Below are positions 11,830 through 23,856 of a stretch of 64,000 bases of DNA, piece after piece. This stretch comes from Carya illinoinensis. Lineage: Eukaryota; Streptophyta; Magnoliopsida; Fagales; Juglandaceae. Position 1 is the first letter of the stretch, and each line of letters opens with the position of its first letter. Below the pieces are notes generated by a model. That model saw nothing but the letters and a program-made list of their open reading frames with translations, made no database searches and was not told the origin of the DNA. The stretch spans positions 39,714,480-39,778,479 of the forward strand of contig NC_056756.1 of the NCBI RefSeq assembly GCF_018687715.1, given 5' to 3'. The position numbers were made by a program, and so were the translations under genes.

Positions 11830-13457
11830 CACAGCAATAGCCCCCAACAGGAGCTACCCGTGGACTCCCAACCATTTCCCTTTTTCAAATGACCAAAATT
11901 TATCGAACACAAAAAAATTGAATGGATGATGTGATTGTGGAGTATGAAAACGTGTAGAAGGGTTTAGATATAGATCAGGTTTAAACTATAATCTTCCCTA
12001 CTCTATTTTTCAAATAATTCATGAACTTACCTTGCACGCAAATTGCATTGACGCAGGTCAATCCAATTAAATTCTAGTTAGCTTTTCGTAAATTTGGACT
12101 CTTTGGTAAATTCTAGTTAGCTTTTCGTGTAGAAGGGTTTAGATGAAGATGTGATTGTTCATGCATGTTTTACGATTAAAGGGTTTAGAAAGCTATTCGA
12201 TGAAAGACCAAGCACTTATTGAGAGAAGAAAAATTGGCACAAAGAATAGGTCAAAGTTAGCAATTGGTATAAGATCAAAGTACCCCTTGTAAGATCATCA
12301 TGCAGTCATTCTCCCAAGTATATTCCAAACTCCAAAACGTACAAAAAAAAAAAAAAATGTACTGAAACATTATAATTGTCATGGACAGTCATAAAAAAGA
12401 TAGATATGCATTCTCACAATAGAATGGTAATGATCAATCTAAGATGTAGTTTCAGTTAACTACAAAATATCCAACTTGACGTTGGGTTGAATGTAAACTA
12501 GAATCCCATGTTAGTACTGAATGCATCCACCTCATCCTACAAATACTACCAACCTCAATAACTAAATTCGAGTAGATTTTGTGTGGAATAATTTCCAAGA
12601 AGGGTCCCATAATAATTTTCAAGAAGGGCATCTATTGAAACTCTCTTCTTGTCATCTTCAAAAAGGATCCCACAATAATTCTCCGGTAAAATAAATTTAA
12701 AAGTATTTATGATATTAATTTTTATTAATTATATAAATAATATGTTGACATATTCTTATGACAAAAACAGCAAAGACAGCCTGTACTCAAACGTTGAACA
12801 AAGAAAACCATTGGATCAAAGACCAATAAGCATTTATTGCGAGAAGAAAAATTGGCCCAAAAGAATAGGTCAAAGTACTCCTGTAAGATCAACACGTAGT
12901 CATTCAAGAAAGTGTCTACATGCAATTATTTTCAAGCAATTAAATGAGGGGAGAAATATGAATTCAGAAAATAGTTAGATGAAACATCAAGTATTTAAAT
13001 TGAGAGAAGAAAAATGACACATTAATTAATTAAGAAATATATTAAAAATTAAATTCACTCGTACGTATTCAACAATTCCAATAAAAAGAGTTGAGATAAT
13101 GTTGACAAAAATACCTCAAATTTCTAATGTAAGTTTGAGATTTTTTTTTTTTCGTTTTTATTTATATGTACGTACTTATATTTTTCAGTATTATGGAATT
13201 TCTAGCTAATAATTTTTATTTCTAAATCATTTTATAGGAATTCTTAATTTAATATTTTTATATGGATTCTACTTAAGAGAAAAAAATTCGCCTTCAAGAG
13301 TACTATATTTTATTTTATTTTATTTTTTGAATGAAAGACTATGTTTTATTGATCATGAATAAAGAATCAAATTCTCTATTGCTTGTATTTACCTTTGATT
13401 CAAATATTGATGCGAAATGATCAATTGGACCCAAATTTTGCAATACATCAGTTTCAA
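10961..13457. other. Spacer with MITE relics; no gene
   Basis: AT-rich spacer with blocks shared with other RLP spacers. About 11320-11635 matches 23240-23490, 48720-48990 and 52430-52720 (GCTAAGGTTGGCATCTCT segment). About 12770-12980 matches 24560-24790 and 53800-54060 (ACCAATAAGCATTTATTG segment). About 13010-13440 matches 24800-25150. A right-end Tourist-like MITE relic is at about 11190-11292 (ending CCAAACGTAGTC). Short open frames at 12709-12978 and its antisense are not conserved in the paralogous spacers and are not called. Confidence 0.7.
11638..11880. mobile_element. Second Mutator-like MITE of the same family
   Basis: It has subterminal inverted repeats CCACTGCTGGTAGCTC and, reversed from the right end, CCACGGGTAGCTCC, like the 9350-9598 element. 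The flanks share TTTTTCAAATGA (11629-11640 and 11881-11892), which contains a 9-bp duplication of ambiguous register. Paralogous spacers at about 48985 and 52715 read straight through TTTTTCAA without the element. The left tip appears shortened. The centre includes a long poly-A run at about 11792-11828. Confidence 0.8.
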
Positions 13458-14628
13458 ATTACTTCTTCTATATTGGGTTATTAGGTAGTGGCGACTTCCA
13501 ATAGTTTTGGCAAATTAGTTTTAGGTCCGCAGGCGTGTGAGGACCATTAATTGAAATAGATAAATCGAGCCTAGCAAGTAAGATTTGTTGTGAAAAAACA
13601 ATGCAAGAAAAATAAAGACAAAATCAATCAATCACATACTCACAGTACAGAGATTTACATAATTCGATAATGTGTATACGTCTATAAAACTGCAAAGAAT
13701 TTTATTAATCTTGAAGAATATCAAAATGCATTGTACGTATGGGGAAATATAATGCTTAGAACCAGTCATATTGTTCATAATAAATATATATAAGAGTTGT
13801 ACGATGAAAATCATAATTTTACAATTCATGGGCCATTCGCTCAAACAGCATGTCGAGCGAGCCTCGAGCAAAAATCAAACAAAAAGTTCTCAAATCTTTT
13901 TATTTTTCTTGTTCTCCATATTTGTGAATTACCTAATTCTTACAAGACTAGATTTTTGATTATCTTATAACTCACGTCAAATTATTATGATTGCACATGT
14001 ATATCGCTTAAGGAGTTATTAGACTGATTTGTGAATAGTATTAAAAAAATAATGAATAATTTGTAAATAGTATTAAATTATTTGTAAACAGGAGTGAAGC
14101 AGTATGAGACTACATCAATTACCAAATATTCTCCTAAGTTCTCTCCCAGAAAATACCAAAGTCTAAGAACCCCACTTCAAATTCCATGAAAAATTAGTAA
14201 AAACTGTATGCCCAATCGTTTGTTGCAATTTATGGTTAATTGGGAAATATAAAATAATAAATAATACATAAAATATAATTATTTCTTGAATTAAAAATTA
14301 AATATAATTTATATAAATTTAAAAGATAATCTTATTTATAAATTAAATTAAAATTACAAAATAATTATGTCATATATCAATCTTGTCAATCCAGATGACT
14401 AATATAGCACGCGCGCGGAAAACGTGTAGTAGGAATTGGAGTTTCCCCTGGCTACCATTTATTCCAAAATAATTGAACTTATATTACACGCAAATTGAAT
14501 TGATCAATCCAATTAAATTCGAGTGAACTTTCCGTGAAATTGTTACGTATTCCTGCATGTGAATGAGAGTGCCATTTGAGCAAAACAAACTGAAAAGTAG
14601 TACTCCTTTCAATAATCCTTTTAAATTC
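13458..14628. repeat. RLP spacer, duplicated copy 2
   Basis: Direct repeat of 9298-10960 with an offset of about 4.16 kb at its left end, shrinking to about 3.6 kb at its right end, which is consistent with indels. It lacks the 249-bp MITE and carries a shortened Tourist-like MITE. Its right end is interrupted by the 1.2-kb Mutator-type element at 14629. No gene is recognised. Confidence 0.85.
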
Positions 14629-15835
14629 CAGTCCTGCTACATACAGTCGGGTTATACAGTCGGGGCGCAGTCGTTGACCTCCACGTTGGATTATTTAAAA
14701 AAAAAAAAAAAAAAGAGACGAAACGCGCGAAATAAGAAAGCAAATAAACTCAAAACAGAGTTTGGGTCGTCTGGGTCGTCCGGTGCCCTCTGTGCCTCAC
14801 GTTCGATCATACTGACTTCTCCGTTGGTCGGTCGTCTGGGTTGCTTCCGGTTCCATCGTCGTAGCATAGAAGCTCTGAGCAAACTTTTTCTGGTTCCGTT
14901 GTGCCTCGCATTCGATCAGCAGTGGGTACGGTTGGAAGAAATATTTCTCCATTGTCCATCGTCCATCGTCGTGATCGTGAGCTGCTTCCATCCTTTTAGT
15001 AGCGTAGAAGATCTGTATACAAGAGGGAGAAACAAACCCACCGGAAACAGTAACCGAAGCCACCATGCTTACTCTCTTCGTGGGTAGATGAAAAAAACAG
15101 AGCTCTTCATCTTCGTGGGTAGAAGAACTGGAGCTTCATCAGACATTGGTAATATCTTTGCTTTTCTTTTTTCAATCAAATACTAATCTCAACTGGATCT
15201 TCGTGGGTATTTGATTGATTTGTCTTCACCCATTTCGGGATTTCGGACCTGGGCATCTCAAAAAACCGTTCCGGAGATGAGGACGACGACGAAGATGAGT
15301 TCTGACGGCAACGATCGACAGCTGCGTCGCTCCAAAACTCTACCCATCGTGGCGTTCTCGCTCCGGCTGATGCAAGGCCCGTGTCCAGGCTCCTTCGTGA
15401 GAAATTCGAGGACGACCCGGCCGATTTCTCACTCACGGACCTTTGTCTTTTGAGAACCTGAGGATCGGCCTCGGAGCTCCGAAAGAGAGATTCTTGCTCA
15501 AAGAAATCTGAGACATCCAAACCACAGCAGAAGATCCGGTTCTCGTCGACGAAGAAAGTCGGGTTTCCGGCTAAACACGGGTGGCAAGGAATGTAGCAAT
15601 GGTTGAAGATGGGAATCAAAAGGGGCAGAGCATTCCGTTCATGGAGTGAGTCACGAGAGCGAGACGGGAGAGGGAAGAATGAAATAAATCGAAGTGTAAA
15701 ATGCAAAGGAAGAAAGAAAGGACCTGAAGTGTAAAATGCAATGCAAATTTAAAGTGAAACGAAACCGTTTCATTAATGCCACGTAGGCACCGACTGCACG
15801 CCTTCTCCCCAAGGCGCTTGCAGATAGCATTTTTC
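14629..15835. mobile_element. Pack-MULE-like Mutator element with GC-rich cargo
   Basis: It is flanked by the 9-bp direct repeat TTTAAATTC (14620-14628, 15836-15844). The duplicate spacer at about 10985-10995 shows the empty site (TTTTTAAATTCATTATC). The left end (TGCTACATACAGTCGG, then GGGGCGCAGTCGTTGACC) and the reversed right end (TGCTATCTGCAAGCGCC, then GGCGTGCAGTCGGTGCC) form a long imperfect inverted repeat of about 55 bp. The interior is much more GC-rich than its surroundings and open on both strands: a 176-aa minus frame at 15176-15706 (with a serine run and the segment RRSLDTGLASAGARTPRWVEFW) and a 174-aa plus frame at 14563-15087 that crosses the left boundary. No transposase is present. 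Capture of host gene sequence is the likely explanation, but I do not recognise the source. Confidence 0.78.
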
Positions 15836-15844
15836 TTTAAATTC

Positions 15845-16653
15845 ATTATCTCTCATTTTGTAGTAGAATAATGCTAGAGATGAATAATGCTAGAGATCCT
15901 GTTACTGCTTCCATATTTTTTTAGATGAGACGAGAAAGGTTTTAGATATAGAAAATGTTTGAACTACTGTCTTTCTTACTTTTTCTTTTTCTTTTTTTTT
16001 TATTTTTTTATTTTTTTTTATCAATTAATTGAACTTACATTACACGCGAATTGCATTGACTTGAGTCAATCTAATTAAATTCGAGTCAACGTTTGCTTAG
16101 ATTTAGACTCTTAAAATATGGCCTAGCCCCTTTTAGACGTTGTATTCTACATTTTTTTTTTTTTTTTGCATTTTGAAAGATGCTTACATGTTGGTGAATG
16201 TGAATGAGATCAGTCTTTATTTTAGAAAAAAAAAAAAAAAAAAGGTACTCTTATCTATAAAAAAAAAAAAAAAAAAAAGGTACTCTTAATTTAATCTTTT
16301 TTTATGGATTCTACTTAAGAGAAAAAAAAAATTAATCTTTTTTTATGGATTCTACTTAAGAGAAAAAAATTCGCCTTCAAGACTATATTTTATTTTATTT
16401 TATCTTTTAAATGAAAGACTATATTTTCTTGATCATAAATAAAGAATCGGATTCTCAATTACTTGTATTTACTATTTACCTTTTGATTCGTGGATCGATG
16501 CGAAATTATCAATTGAACCCGAATTTTGCAATACCATCATCGGTTTCAAATTACTTTCAGATATATTTAACCTCCTCCTAATTAATTAATCATTCTTAGA
16601 TCCTTTTAAAAGATAATATTCTTTAAAAAGATAATATCAATTTTGAAGAGACT
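15845..16653. other. Spacer fragment, low complexity; no gene
   Basis: This continues the duplicated spacer. It includes poly-A and poly-T runs and a local duplication at about 16230-16370 (ATGGATTCTACTTAAGAG occurs twice). Similar sequence is at 13255-13440 and 24935-25150. No coding signal is seen. Confidence 0.65.
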
Positions 16654-17518
16654 TGTTATAAAAAAACCCTCTTATATTTGAAAAAAGGTTTAATGTTATT
16701 ATGATATTATAGACTAAAGTTTTATTTTATAAAGCTATTCTGTTTTCACCGAATATAAGCCCTCTGATATATTCTCAAACAGAAAACATAATATTCATAA
16801 TAACCACAGTTTGATGATAATCAAAACCCTAGAAACAGCAGTATACCAATAGATGTCCAGATTACCAATATACACCTCGAGATTGAACAGTATTATACAG
16901 CTCAACAGAAATGATGAATATCTTCCAATATTTTCGCAAGAAAGCATCAAGAATCAAATATGAGCAATAAGAACAATAAAGAAACTAAAAGCAAGGAAAG
17001 AACACACCAGATTACGTGGTTCGACCCTAATGGTCTACATCCACGGCAGGAATGGGCCTCAGAGCTTTTTATTGATGAACAATACTTCACAGAGAAGCCT
17101 CAGTACACATAGAGTCACAAATCCCTCACAGAACCCTCAAGAAATCACTCTGATTTCTTCTCTCTACAAGAAATTCTCACCGAAACCCTAATCCCCCTCT
17201 CTGTTCTCTCTGTTCTCTCTCTCTCTCTGAAACGGCCAATATGTACAGAATGAAAAATCAACTAGGGTTTACACCGTATAGCACATATATATATGTTACA
17301 AGAGATGCTGACACGTGTAGGTAATCCAGCGGCTTAACCCTTAAACGTAGTGAAAAAAGCACGAGCCTCTCACGTGATTTCATCAGCTCAGATTAAAACA
17401 CATCAACGATCCAGATTTGGCCATTTGTACATCATCCTTCAATCAAAAGCTTCAAGAGAGGATATTAGAAGATTAAAGAAAAACATTAATAGATAAATGT
17501 ATTGACACACGTATTACA
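16654..17518 (-). repeat. Copia-1 3' LTR (left copy)
   Basis: 865 bp, with plus-strand ends TGTTATAA...GTATTACA. It includes a CT microsatellite at about 17200-17228 and carries the AGACT duplication on its outer side. It appears identical to 21590-22455 apart from a 7-A versus 8-A run near the left tip. Confidence 0.95.
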
Positions 17519-17534
17519 AATCTCCACCTTGGCA
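17519..17534 (-). other. Copia-1 polypurine tract
   Basis: On the minus strand the sequence just before the 3' LTR is purine-rich (AAGGTGGAGATT), in the position and composition expected for the plus-strand primer of LTR retrotransposons. The coding frame stops just over 60 bp before it. Confidence 0.75.
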
Positions 17535-17599
17535 AAACATTTATTTGCCACAAGATAAAAAAAAATTTCTCATCATTGGCTCATTCCTGCATTGTCCCT

Positions 17600-20500
17600 C
17601 TAAGAGGGACTAGTCCTAGACTCCATACCTAATAAGTTCAGACAGTGTCTGAACTTGGACCAAGGGACTGACTTGGTCATCATATCTGAGGGGTTATCCT
17701 CAGTTGGGACCTTTTCCACACCTACTATTTTAGATTCTATAACATCCCTCACAAAATGAAGCCTCACATCAATATGTTTTGATCTTTCATGAAAAACTTG
17801 GTTTTTAGCTAAGTGCAGTGTACTTTGATTATCACAGTAGACTGTGATATTACTATTGAAAATATTTAACTCACTAGCAATACCCTGCAGCCATATGGCC
17901 TCTTTAATGGCTTCTGTTAGTGCTATATATTCAGCTTCTGTGGTTGATAAAGCCACCACAGATTGTAGGTGTGATTTCCAGCTAATAGCTCCCCCAAAAG
18001 CAGTAAAAACATAACCAGTTAGTGACTTCCTAGTGTCTATGCTTCCTGCATAATCAGAGTCTACAAATCCAGCCAATTCACAACCCTTTACAACATTCTT
18101 TCCAAAACTAAGTCCCAAGTTAGTTGTGCCTCCTAGGTACCTTAACACCCATTTGATAGCTTGCCAATGAGGTTTCCCAGGGTTACCCATAAACCTACTA
18201 ACCATACTAACTGCATAGGTCAGATCAGGCCTGGAACAAACCATTGCATACATTATACTTCCAACCATGCTAGCATATGGAATTTGTTTCATAAAACTGA
18301 TATCCAAGTCTGTTTTAGGAGCCTGGTCTGAGGACAATTTGAAATGTTGTCCTAAGGGTGTACTTACAGATTTTACTTGTTCCATACCAAATCTATTTAA
18401 AATTTTAGAAATGTAATTTTTCTGAGATAAATATAGCATACTAGCACTTCTATCTCTTTCAATTTCCATTCCTAAAATTTTCTTAGCAGGACCCAGATCC
18501 TTCATTTCAAATTCTGATTTCAGCATGCTTTTGACTTGATTTATCAAAACAGTGTCTTTACAAGCTATTAACATGTCATCAACATACAAAAGGAGATAAA
18601 CACATATTCCTTTTTCTTCCTTGTAATAGACACAGCTATCATAGCAGCTTCTTTTAAAATTATTGTTAATCATGTGTGTATCAAATCTTTTATACCACTG
18701 CCTAGGTGATTGTTTGAGACCATATAAAGATTTCTTTAGTAAACACACTTGATTACTTTTAATTTCATTTGTAAAGCCTTCAGGAGGCTGCATATGAATT
18801 TCTTCCTCAAGTTCTCCATGCAGAAATGCAGTTTTAACATCTAGTTGTTCTAAATGCAGATTTTCATAAGCAGTATAAGCCAACAGTAGCCTAATTGAGG
18901 TATGTTTAACCACTGGAGAGAAGATTTCATTGAAATCTATCCCTTCTCTCTGTGAAAATCCTTTGGCTACTAGTCTAGCCTTATACCTGGTCCCTTCTAC
19001 CCCTGGTATGCCTTCCTTTTTCTTAAAGATCCATTTGGATCCTATAAGTTTTACCCCCTTAGGTTTAGGTACTAAAACCCAGGTTTTATTTTTATTTAGA
19101 GATTCCATTTCCTCTTGCATAGCAAGAATCCATTTTGAAGAATCCTTGCTATTCACTGCCTCTTTATAGGTCCTAGGTTCCTGGTACACCACTTCATCAG
19201 CTACAGTTAGAGCAAACATAGTGAGCTCTGCCTCCCCATACCTTATAGGTGGTTTTATAACTCTCTTCTTCCTATCTCTAACTAGGTTATATGAGTTATC
19301 ACCACCTATATCTTTGTCCCCTGAGTCTTCTTCCTCAGGTTTGCTACTTTCCCCAATTTCAGGTTCAGATTGGGCTCTTGGTTGCTCCACCTCAATCTGA
19401 GATCCACTTGGGGACTGGTCAGTCTTGGGATCACACTTTTCCTCTTGTGCCCGAGCCATTTGTGACTCATTAAAGGTCACATCTCTGCTCACAATGCAGT
19501 TATACCTACCAGGCCCATCTACCCAAAGCTTGTACCCCTTAACCCCTTCAGGATACCCTATGAATATACACTTGAGTGCCCTAGGTTCCAACTTGTCAGT
19601 TTTTGAGTGTGCATAAGCAACACAACCAAAAATTCTTAAGTAGTCATAACTAGGAGGTTTTCCAGACCACAGCTCATGTGGTGTTTTAAACCCTATGGCA
19701 GATGATGGGCATCTATTTATGAGATGTACAGCAGTAGTGGCAGCCTCTGCCCAGAATGTTTTGGGCAGTCCTGAGTTTGACAACATACACCTCACTCTTT
19801 CTAAAATGGTTCTGTTCATTCTTTCAGCTAGACCATTTTGTTGGGGTGTTTCCCTCACTGTCTTATGCCTAAGAATTCCTTCTTTTTGACAGTACATATT
19901 AAACTCATTAGACAGAAACTCTAGTCCATTATCTGTTCTAAGGATTTTGAGTTTTCTACCTACTTGGTTTTCCACTAGGGTCTTCCACTCCTTGAATTTT
20001 TCAAAAGTGTCACTCTTGTTTTTAAGGATGTATATCCAAACCTTCCTAGAGTAATCATCCACTAATGATAGAAAGTAACTCCCTCCACTATGTGAATTTA
20101 CTCTTGCTGGTCCCCATAGGTCAGAATGAACATAATCTAGGGTTTGTTTGGTGTTGTGGGTTGCTGACTTAAAACTAACCCTCTTAGCCTTTCCATAGAT
20201 ACAATCTTCACAGAAAGGTAAGTTCCCTAAGTTTTGGTCACTCAACAGCCCTTGTTTTTGTAATTCTAAGAGACCCCCTTGACTTACATGTCCAAGCCTC
20301 CTATGCCATAGTACTGCTTTGTTTTCTACTATGTTCTGAGTTGGGTATGCTTCCCCAACTACTGTTTTTCCAAGAAGGGTATACAACCCATTTTTAATTA
20401 TTCCTTTCATAATAACTAGAGAGCCTTTAGTAACTCTAAGAACCCCTCCTTCAGATTTAAAGGTGTAACCTGCCAAATCAAGCATACCAAGAGAAATTAA

Positions 20501-21565
20501 GTTTCTCTTTAGTTCAGGTATGAACCTGACCTCCCTCAGTACCTTTTCAATCCCATCATGCATTTTTAGTCTCACTGACCCTATACCCATGACTTTACAG
20601 GACTTGTTATTTCCTAGAATTACTTGCCCCCCTTCCATCTTAGTGAAAGTCTCAAACCACTCTCTAATTGGACACATATGAAAAGAACAACCAGAGTCCA
20701 ATATCCACTCTGTTTTAGAGTCCACTTCACTCACAGTAAGTACCTCAGCACTTTCATACCCCTCTAAGACCAGAGAAGCATCCACTGCCTCTTTGGTCTT
20801 GTTCCCAAAGTTTGTTTTTCTTTCAGGACAGTCCTTCTTAAAATGCCCTTCCTTATGGCAATGAAAACATTTAAACTGTTTTCCCCTTGATTTAGACCTA
20901 GATTTCTTATTTTCATTTTTACCTTTTTTCTCCCTTTTTTCTGTTCTGCCCCTAACTGATAGACCTTCCCCATGACCTTGTTTGGTATCTCCCCTATTTT
21001 GAAGTTCCCTAGTATGAAGTACAGATTGTACTTCATCTAGTGTCAAAGAGTCTCTACCATACATCATGGTTTCTTTAAGGCTTTGATATGATGAGTCCAA
21101 AGAACTCATCAAGAGGATGGCCTGATCCTCATCCTCCACCTTAATGTCTATGTTAGCTAGGTCTAGAATAATCTTGTTGAACTCATCAAGGTGCTGTCCT
21201 ATTGGTGTTCCAGGGGCCATCTTAAAAGCATACAACTTAGTTTTCTTGTGTAGTCTGTTAGCTAGGGATTTGGTCATATACAAGTTTTCCAATTTTAGCC
21301 ATATGCCTGCTGCAGTGTCCTCACTGGCCACCTCTCTCAGGACTTTATCCCCAAGAGAGAGGATTAAGGCACTGTGAGCCTTCTGGAGGATGTCCTTATG
21401 GACAATCCCCTTTTCTTCCTCTTTCAAGGAAGAACCTTTTTGTTTTTCACCAAGAAGGGCATCCTGCAGTCCATGTTGGACTAGCAGTGCCCTCATTTTA
21501 ATTCTCCATAGGCCAAAATCGTTATCCCCAGTAAACTTCTCTATATCAAACCTCATGGTTCCCAT
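17600..21565 (-). CDS. Copia-type Gag-Pol polyprotein, intact
   Basis: A 1321-aa polyprotein that would package and reverse-transcribe the element RNA and integrate the cDNA. Domain order is that of Ty1/copia, with integrase before RT. Gag occupies roughly 1-230 ([15 protein letters not shown] near the start). The zinc knuckle is 233-246 (C, C, H, C all present). The protease has DSG at 290-292. The integrase has an HHCC zinc region (H421, H425, C452, C455) and a catalytic triad D482, D545 (TDNGLEF) and E581. RT has [11 protein letters not shown] at 907-917 and YVDD at 994-997. RNase H lies near the C-terminus, with the TTEAEYIAL and [11 protein letters not shown] segments. No stop or frameshift is seen. 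The start is the Met 25 bp inside the right LTR, after the primer-binding site. It resembles Tnt1-94-like copia proteins; the lineage is not resolved further. Confidence 0.96.
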   Translation of the reverse strand: MGTMRFDIEKFTGDNDFGLWRIKMRALLVQHGLQDALLGEKQKGSSLKEEEKGIVHKDILQKAHSALILSLGDKVLREVASEDTAAGIWLKLENLYMTKSLANRLHKKTKLYAFKMAPGTPIGQHLDEFNKIILDLANIDIKVEDEDQAILLMSSLDSSYQSLKETMMYGRDSLTLDEVQSVLHTRELQNRGDTKQGHGEGLSVRGRTEKREKKGKNENKKSRSKSRGKQFKCFHCHKEGHFKKDCPERKTNFGNKTKEAVDASLVLEGYESAEVLTVSEVDSKTEWILDSGCSFHMCPIREWFETFTKMEGGQVILGNNKSCKVMGIGSVRLKMHDGIEKVLREVRFIPELKRNLISLGMLDLAGYTFKSEGGVLRVTKGSLVIMKGIIKNGLYTLLGKTVVGEAYPTQNIVENKAVLWHRRLGHVSQGGLLELQKQGLLSDQNLGNLPFCEDCIYGKAKRVSFKSATHNTKQTLDYVHSDLWGPARVNSHSGGSYFLSLVDDYSRKVWIYILKNKSDTFEKFKEWKTLVENQVGRKLKILRTDNGLEFLSNEFNMYCQKEGILRHKTVRETPQQNGLAERMNRTILERVRCMLSNSGLPKTFWAEAATTAVHLINRCPSSAIGFKTPHELWSGKPPSYDYLRIFGCVAYAHSKTDKLEPRALKCIFIGYPEGVKGYKLWVDGPGRYNCIVSRDVTFNESQMARAQEEKCDPKTDQSPSGSQIEVEQPRAQSEPEIGESSKPEEEDSGDKDIGGDNSYNLVRDRKKRVIKPPIRYGEAELTMFALTVADEVVYQEPRTYKEAVNSKDSSKWILAMQEEMESLNKNKTWVLVPKPKGVKLIGSKWIFKKKEGIPGVEGTRYKARLVAKGFSQREGIDFNEIFSPVVKHTSIRLLLAYTAYENLHLEQLDVKTAFLHGELEEEIHMQPPEGFTNEIKSNQVCLLKKSLYGLKQSPRQWYKRFDTHMINNNFKRSCYDSCVYYKEEKGICVYLLLYVDDMLIACKDTVLINQVKSMLKSEFEMKDLGPAKKILGMEIERDRSASMLYLSQKNYISKILNRFGMEQVKSVSTPLGQHFKLSSDQAPKTDLDISFMKQIPYASMVGSIMYAMVCSRPDLTYAVSMVSRFMGNPGKPHWQAIKWVLRYLGGTTNLGLSFGKNVVKGCELAGFVDSDYAGSIDTRKSLTGYVFTAFGGAISWKSHLQSVVALSTTEAEYIALTEAIKEAIWLQGIASELNIFNSNITVYCDNQSTLHLAKNQVFHERSKHIDVRLHFVRDVIESKIVGVEKVPTEDNPSDMMTKSVPWSKFRHCLNLLGMESRTSPS

Positions 21566-21573
21566 GAAACCTA

Positions 21574-21589
21574 GGCTCTAGATACCAGT
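21574..21589 (-). other. Copia-1 primer-binding site
   Basis: On the minus strand, ACTGGTATCTAGAGCC follows the LTR end. TGGTATC..AGAGCC is complementary to the 3' end of plant initiator Met-tRNA, the usual copia primer. Confidence 0.85.
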
Positions 21590-22455
21590 TGTTATAAAAA
21601 AAACCCTCTTATATTTGAAAAAAGGTTTAATGTTATTATGATATTATAGACTAAAGTTTTATTTTATAAAGCTATTCTGTTTTCACCGAATATAAGCCCT
21701 CTGATATATTCTCAAACAGAAAACATAATATTCATAATAACCACAGTTTGATGATAATCAAAACCCTAGAAACAGCAGTATACCAATAGATGTCCAGATT
21801 ACCAATATACACCTCGAGATTGAACAGTATTATACAGCTCAACAGAAATGATGAATATCTTCCAATATTTTCGCAAGAAAGCATCAAGAATCAAATATGA
21901 GCAATAAGAACAATAAAGAAACTAAAAGCAAGGAAAGAACACACCAGATTACGTGGTTCGACCCTAATGGTCTACATCCACGGCAGGAATGGGCCTCAGA
22001 GCTTTTTATTGATGAACAATACTTCACAGAGAAGCCTCAGTACACATAGAGTCACAAATCCCTCACAGAACCCTCAAGAAATCACTCTGATTTCTTCTCT
22101 CTACAAGAAATTCTCACCGAAACCCTAATCCCCCTCTCTGTTCTCTCTGTTCTCTCTCTCTCTCTGAAACGGCCAATATGTACAGAATGAAAAATCAACT
22201 AGGGTTTACACCGTATAGCACATATATATATGTTACAAGAGATGCTGACACGTGTAGGTAATCCAGCGGCTTAACCCTTAAACGTAGTGAAAAAAGCACG
22301 AGCCTCTCACGTGATTTCATCAGCTCAGATTAAAACACATCAACGATCCAGATTTGGCCATTTGTACATCATCCTTCAATCAAAAGCTTCAAGAGAGGAT
22401 ATTAGAAGATTAAAGAAAAACATTAATAGATAAATGTATTGACACACGTATTACA
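21590..22455 (-). repeat. Copia-1 5' LTR (right copy)
   Basis: 866 bp, the promoter-bearing LTR for the minus-strand polyprotein. It ends TTATAACA next to the primer-binding site and begins TGTAATACG next to the right-hand AGACT duplication. It matches 16654-17518 almost perfectly. Confidence 0.95.
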
Positions 22456-23005
22456 AGACTAATAAAAGAAAATAATATAGAAAGTTACAAAAATCATGAT
22501 TAAATGATTAAAACTTAAAAATCAAGACAATTAGTTAAAAATTAAAAATTTAAAGAAAATAAAAATTAAACTTAAATAATGAAAAAATTATTATTAATAC
22601 CCTAAATTCTTTACAAATAACTAATTAAAATATAACCTACAATTAATGCAAATCTTTTTTTTCCAAGAAAAAAAGTGTTTGAATATAAAATTTTTCAAAA
22701 TTTATAAGACATACGTGAATGATACGGTAGGGTAAACGGATGATGTGAGTGAACAACATGAAAATGACACCAAGCATATGAATGTGTCCCATATTTCCTT
22801 TTTTTCAATATTTATTCACCTTCTTCTACACGTAAATTGACTCGGTGATCGAGTTTGATTAAATTCAAAGAATTTGTTGTGGAAATTGGGCTATCAGTCT
22901 AAACCTCTTTTTCCAAGCAAAAACAAAATTTCCAAATATAATTAATTACATTGGTCCCTTGGAATTCAAAAATCTCTCTTGTCACCATCTTGCTAAATAG
23001 ACTTA

Positions 23006-23219
23006 TGGCTGGTTTGTTTTCGTAAACTATAAATCTCATATTATCTCATCTAATCATTATTATTTTTTCAAACTTTTAAATAAAATATAATAAACAATTC
23101 AACTTTTTAAAATCTTAAAACAAAAATAATATTAAAAAATAATATTTTAATAATATTTTATTCAACTCTCATCTCATCTCATCTCATTATCTCATTTGTG
23201 TAATTAACCAAATGTTGGC
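23006..23219. mobile_element. Tourist-like MITE, intact ends
   Basis: The ends TGGCTGGTTTG and (reverse complement) GCCAACATTTGG are flanked by TTA on both sides (23003-23005, 23220-23222). The interior has CTCATCTAATCATTA, AATATAATAAACAATTCAAC and ATCTCATCTCATCTCA segments shared with copies at 48514-48710, about 52240-52430 and 63382-63592. No open frame. This is the most abundant MITE in the window. Confidence 0.82.
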
Positions 23220-23773
23220 TTAATTTCTCTTATTTATTTGACCAGCCAATTTTTATCACCCGGCTAAGGTTGGCATCTCTTAGCAGGCTAGTACTCCAAG
23301 AGTATTAATAAAAAGGAAATTAGAAGAAATAAGAAGTCAATCGATCCCAAGAAGACAAGCAATTATGGGAATCATCAATAAGATATTTTTTATTTGAATT
23401 GATCCTTGTCACTCTTCCTCGATCTATAATTTTAAAGTTGAATAATTGATTCTAAAAAACATGTTATCAATTGAAATAATTTTTCAAATAATCAAAATTT
23501 GTCGGACACAGAAATTTTGGTTACGATGAATGGATGATGTGATTGTGGAGCATGAAAACGTATAGAAGGGTTTAGATATAGATCAATTTCTTGAAATATG
23601 GTTTGGCCCCTTTTAGACGTTGTATTCTACATTATTTTTTTGCGTTTTGAAAGATCTTACATGTTGGTGAATGTGAATGAGCTCAGTCTTTTCTTAAAAA
23701 AAAAATGATAAGAAGAAAAGGTACTCTTATCTATATTTTGTTTGTATAAATGATTTATTCCTACGATTGACAA

Positions 23774-23776
<3 letters not shown>

Positions 23777-23852
<76 letters not shown>
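23777..23852. repeat. (TA)n microsatellite, about 75 bp
   Basis: Almost uninterrupted TA dinucleotide repeat preceded by CATATA. It lies within the RLP-A upstream spacer, about 1.8 kb before the gene, and is absent at the matching place in the other spacers. Confidence 0.97.

Positions 23853-23856
<4 letters not shown>

Larger units (their letters stand above)
16654..22455 (-). mobile_element. Complete Ty1/copia retrotransposon, apparently very young
   Basis: A 5802-bp element flanked by the 5-bp direct repeat AGACT (16649-16653, 22456-22460). The LTRs (16654-17518 and 21590-22455) look identical on reading except for one A in a homopolymer. Inside the right LTR, which is the 5' LTR for this orientation, is a primer-binding site complementary to initiator Met-tRNA; next to the left LTR is a purine tract (AAGGTGGAGATT on the minus strand). 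One uninterrupted 1321-codon polyprotein is present. A paralogous spacer at about 48145-48165 (GAAGAGACTAATAAAA) shows the right flank uninterrupted. An intact frame, matching LTRs and a target duplication suggest recent, possibly still competent, insertion. Confidence 0.96.

Noticed and set aside
12709..12978. 89-aa plus-strand frame in spacer
   Set aside because: The same spacer block at 24520-24800 and 53750-54060 does not keep the frame, and no motif is present.
18930..21581. Plus-strand frames opposite the Copia-1 polyprotein
   Set aside because: They are antisense shadows of a fully conserved gag-pol frame.
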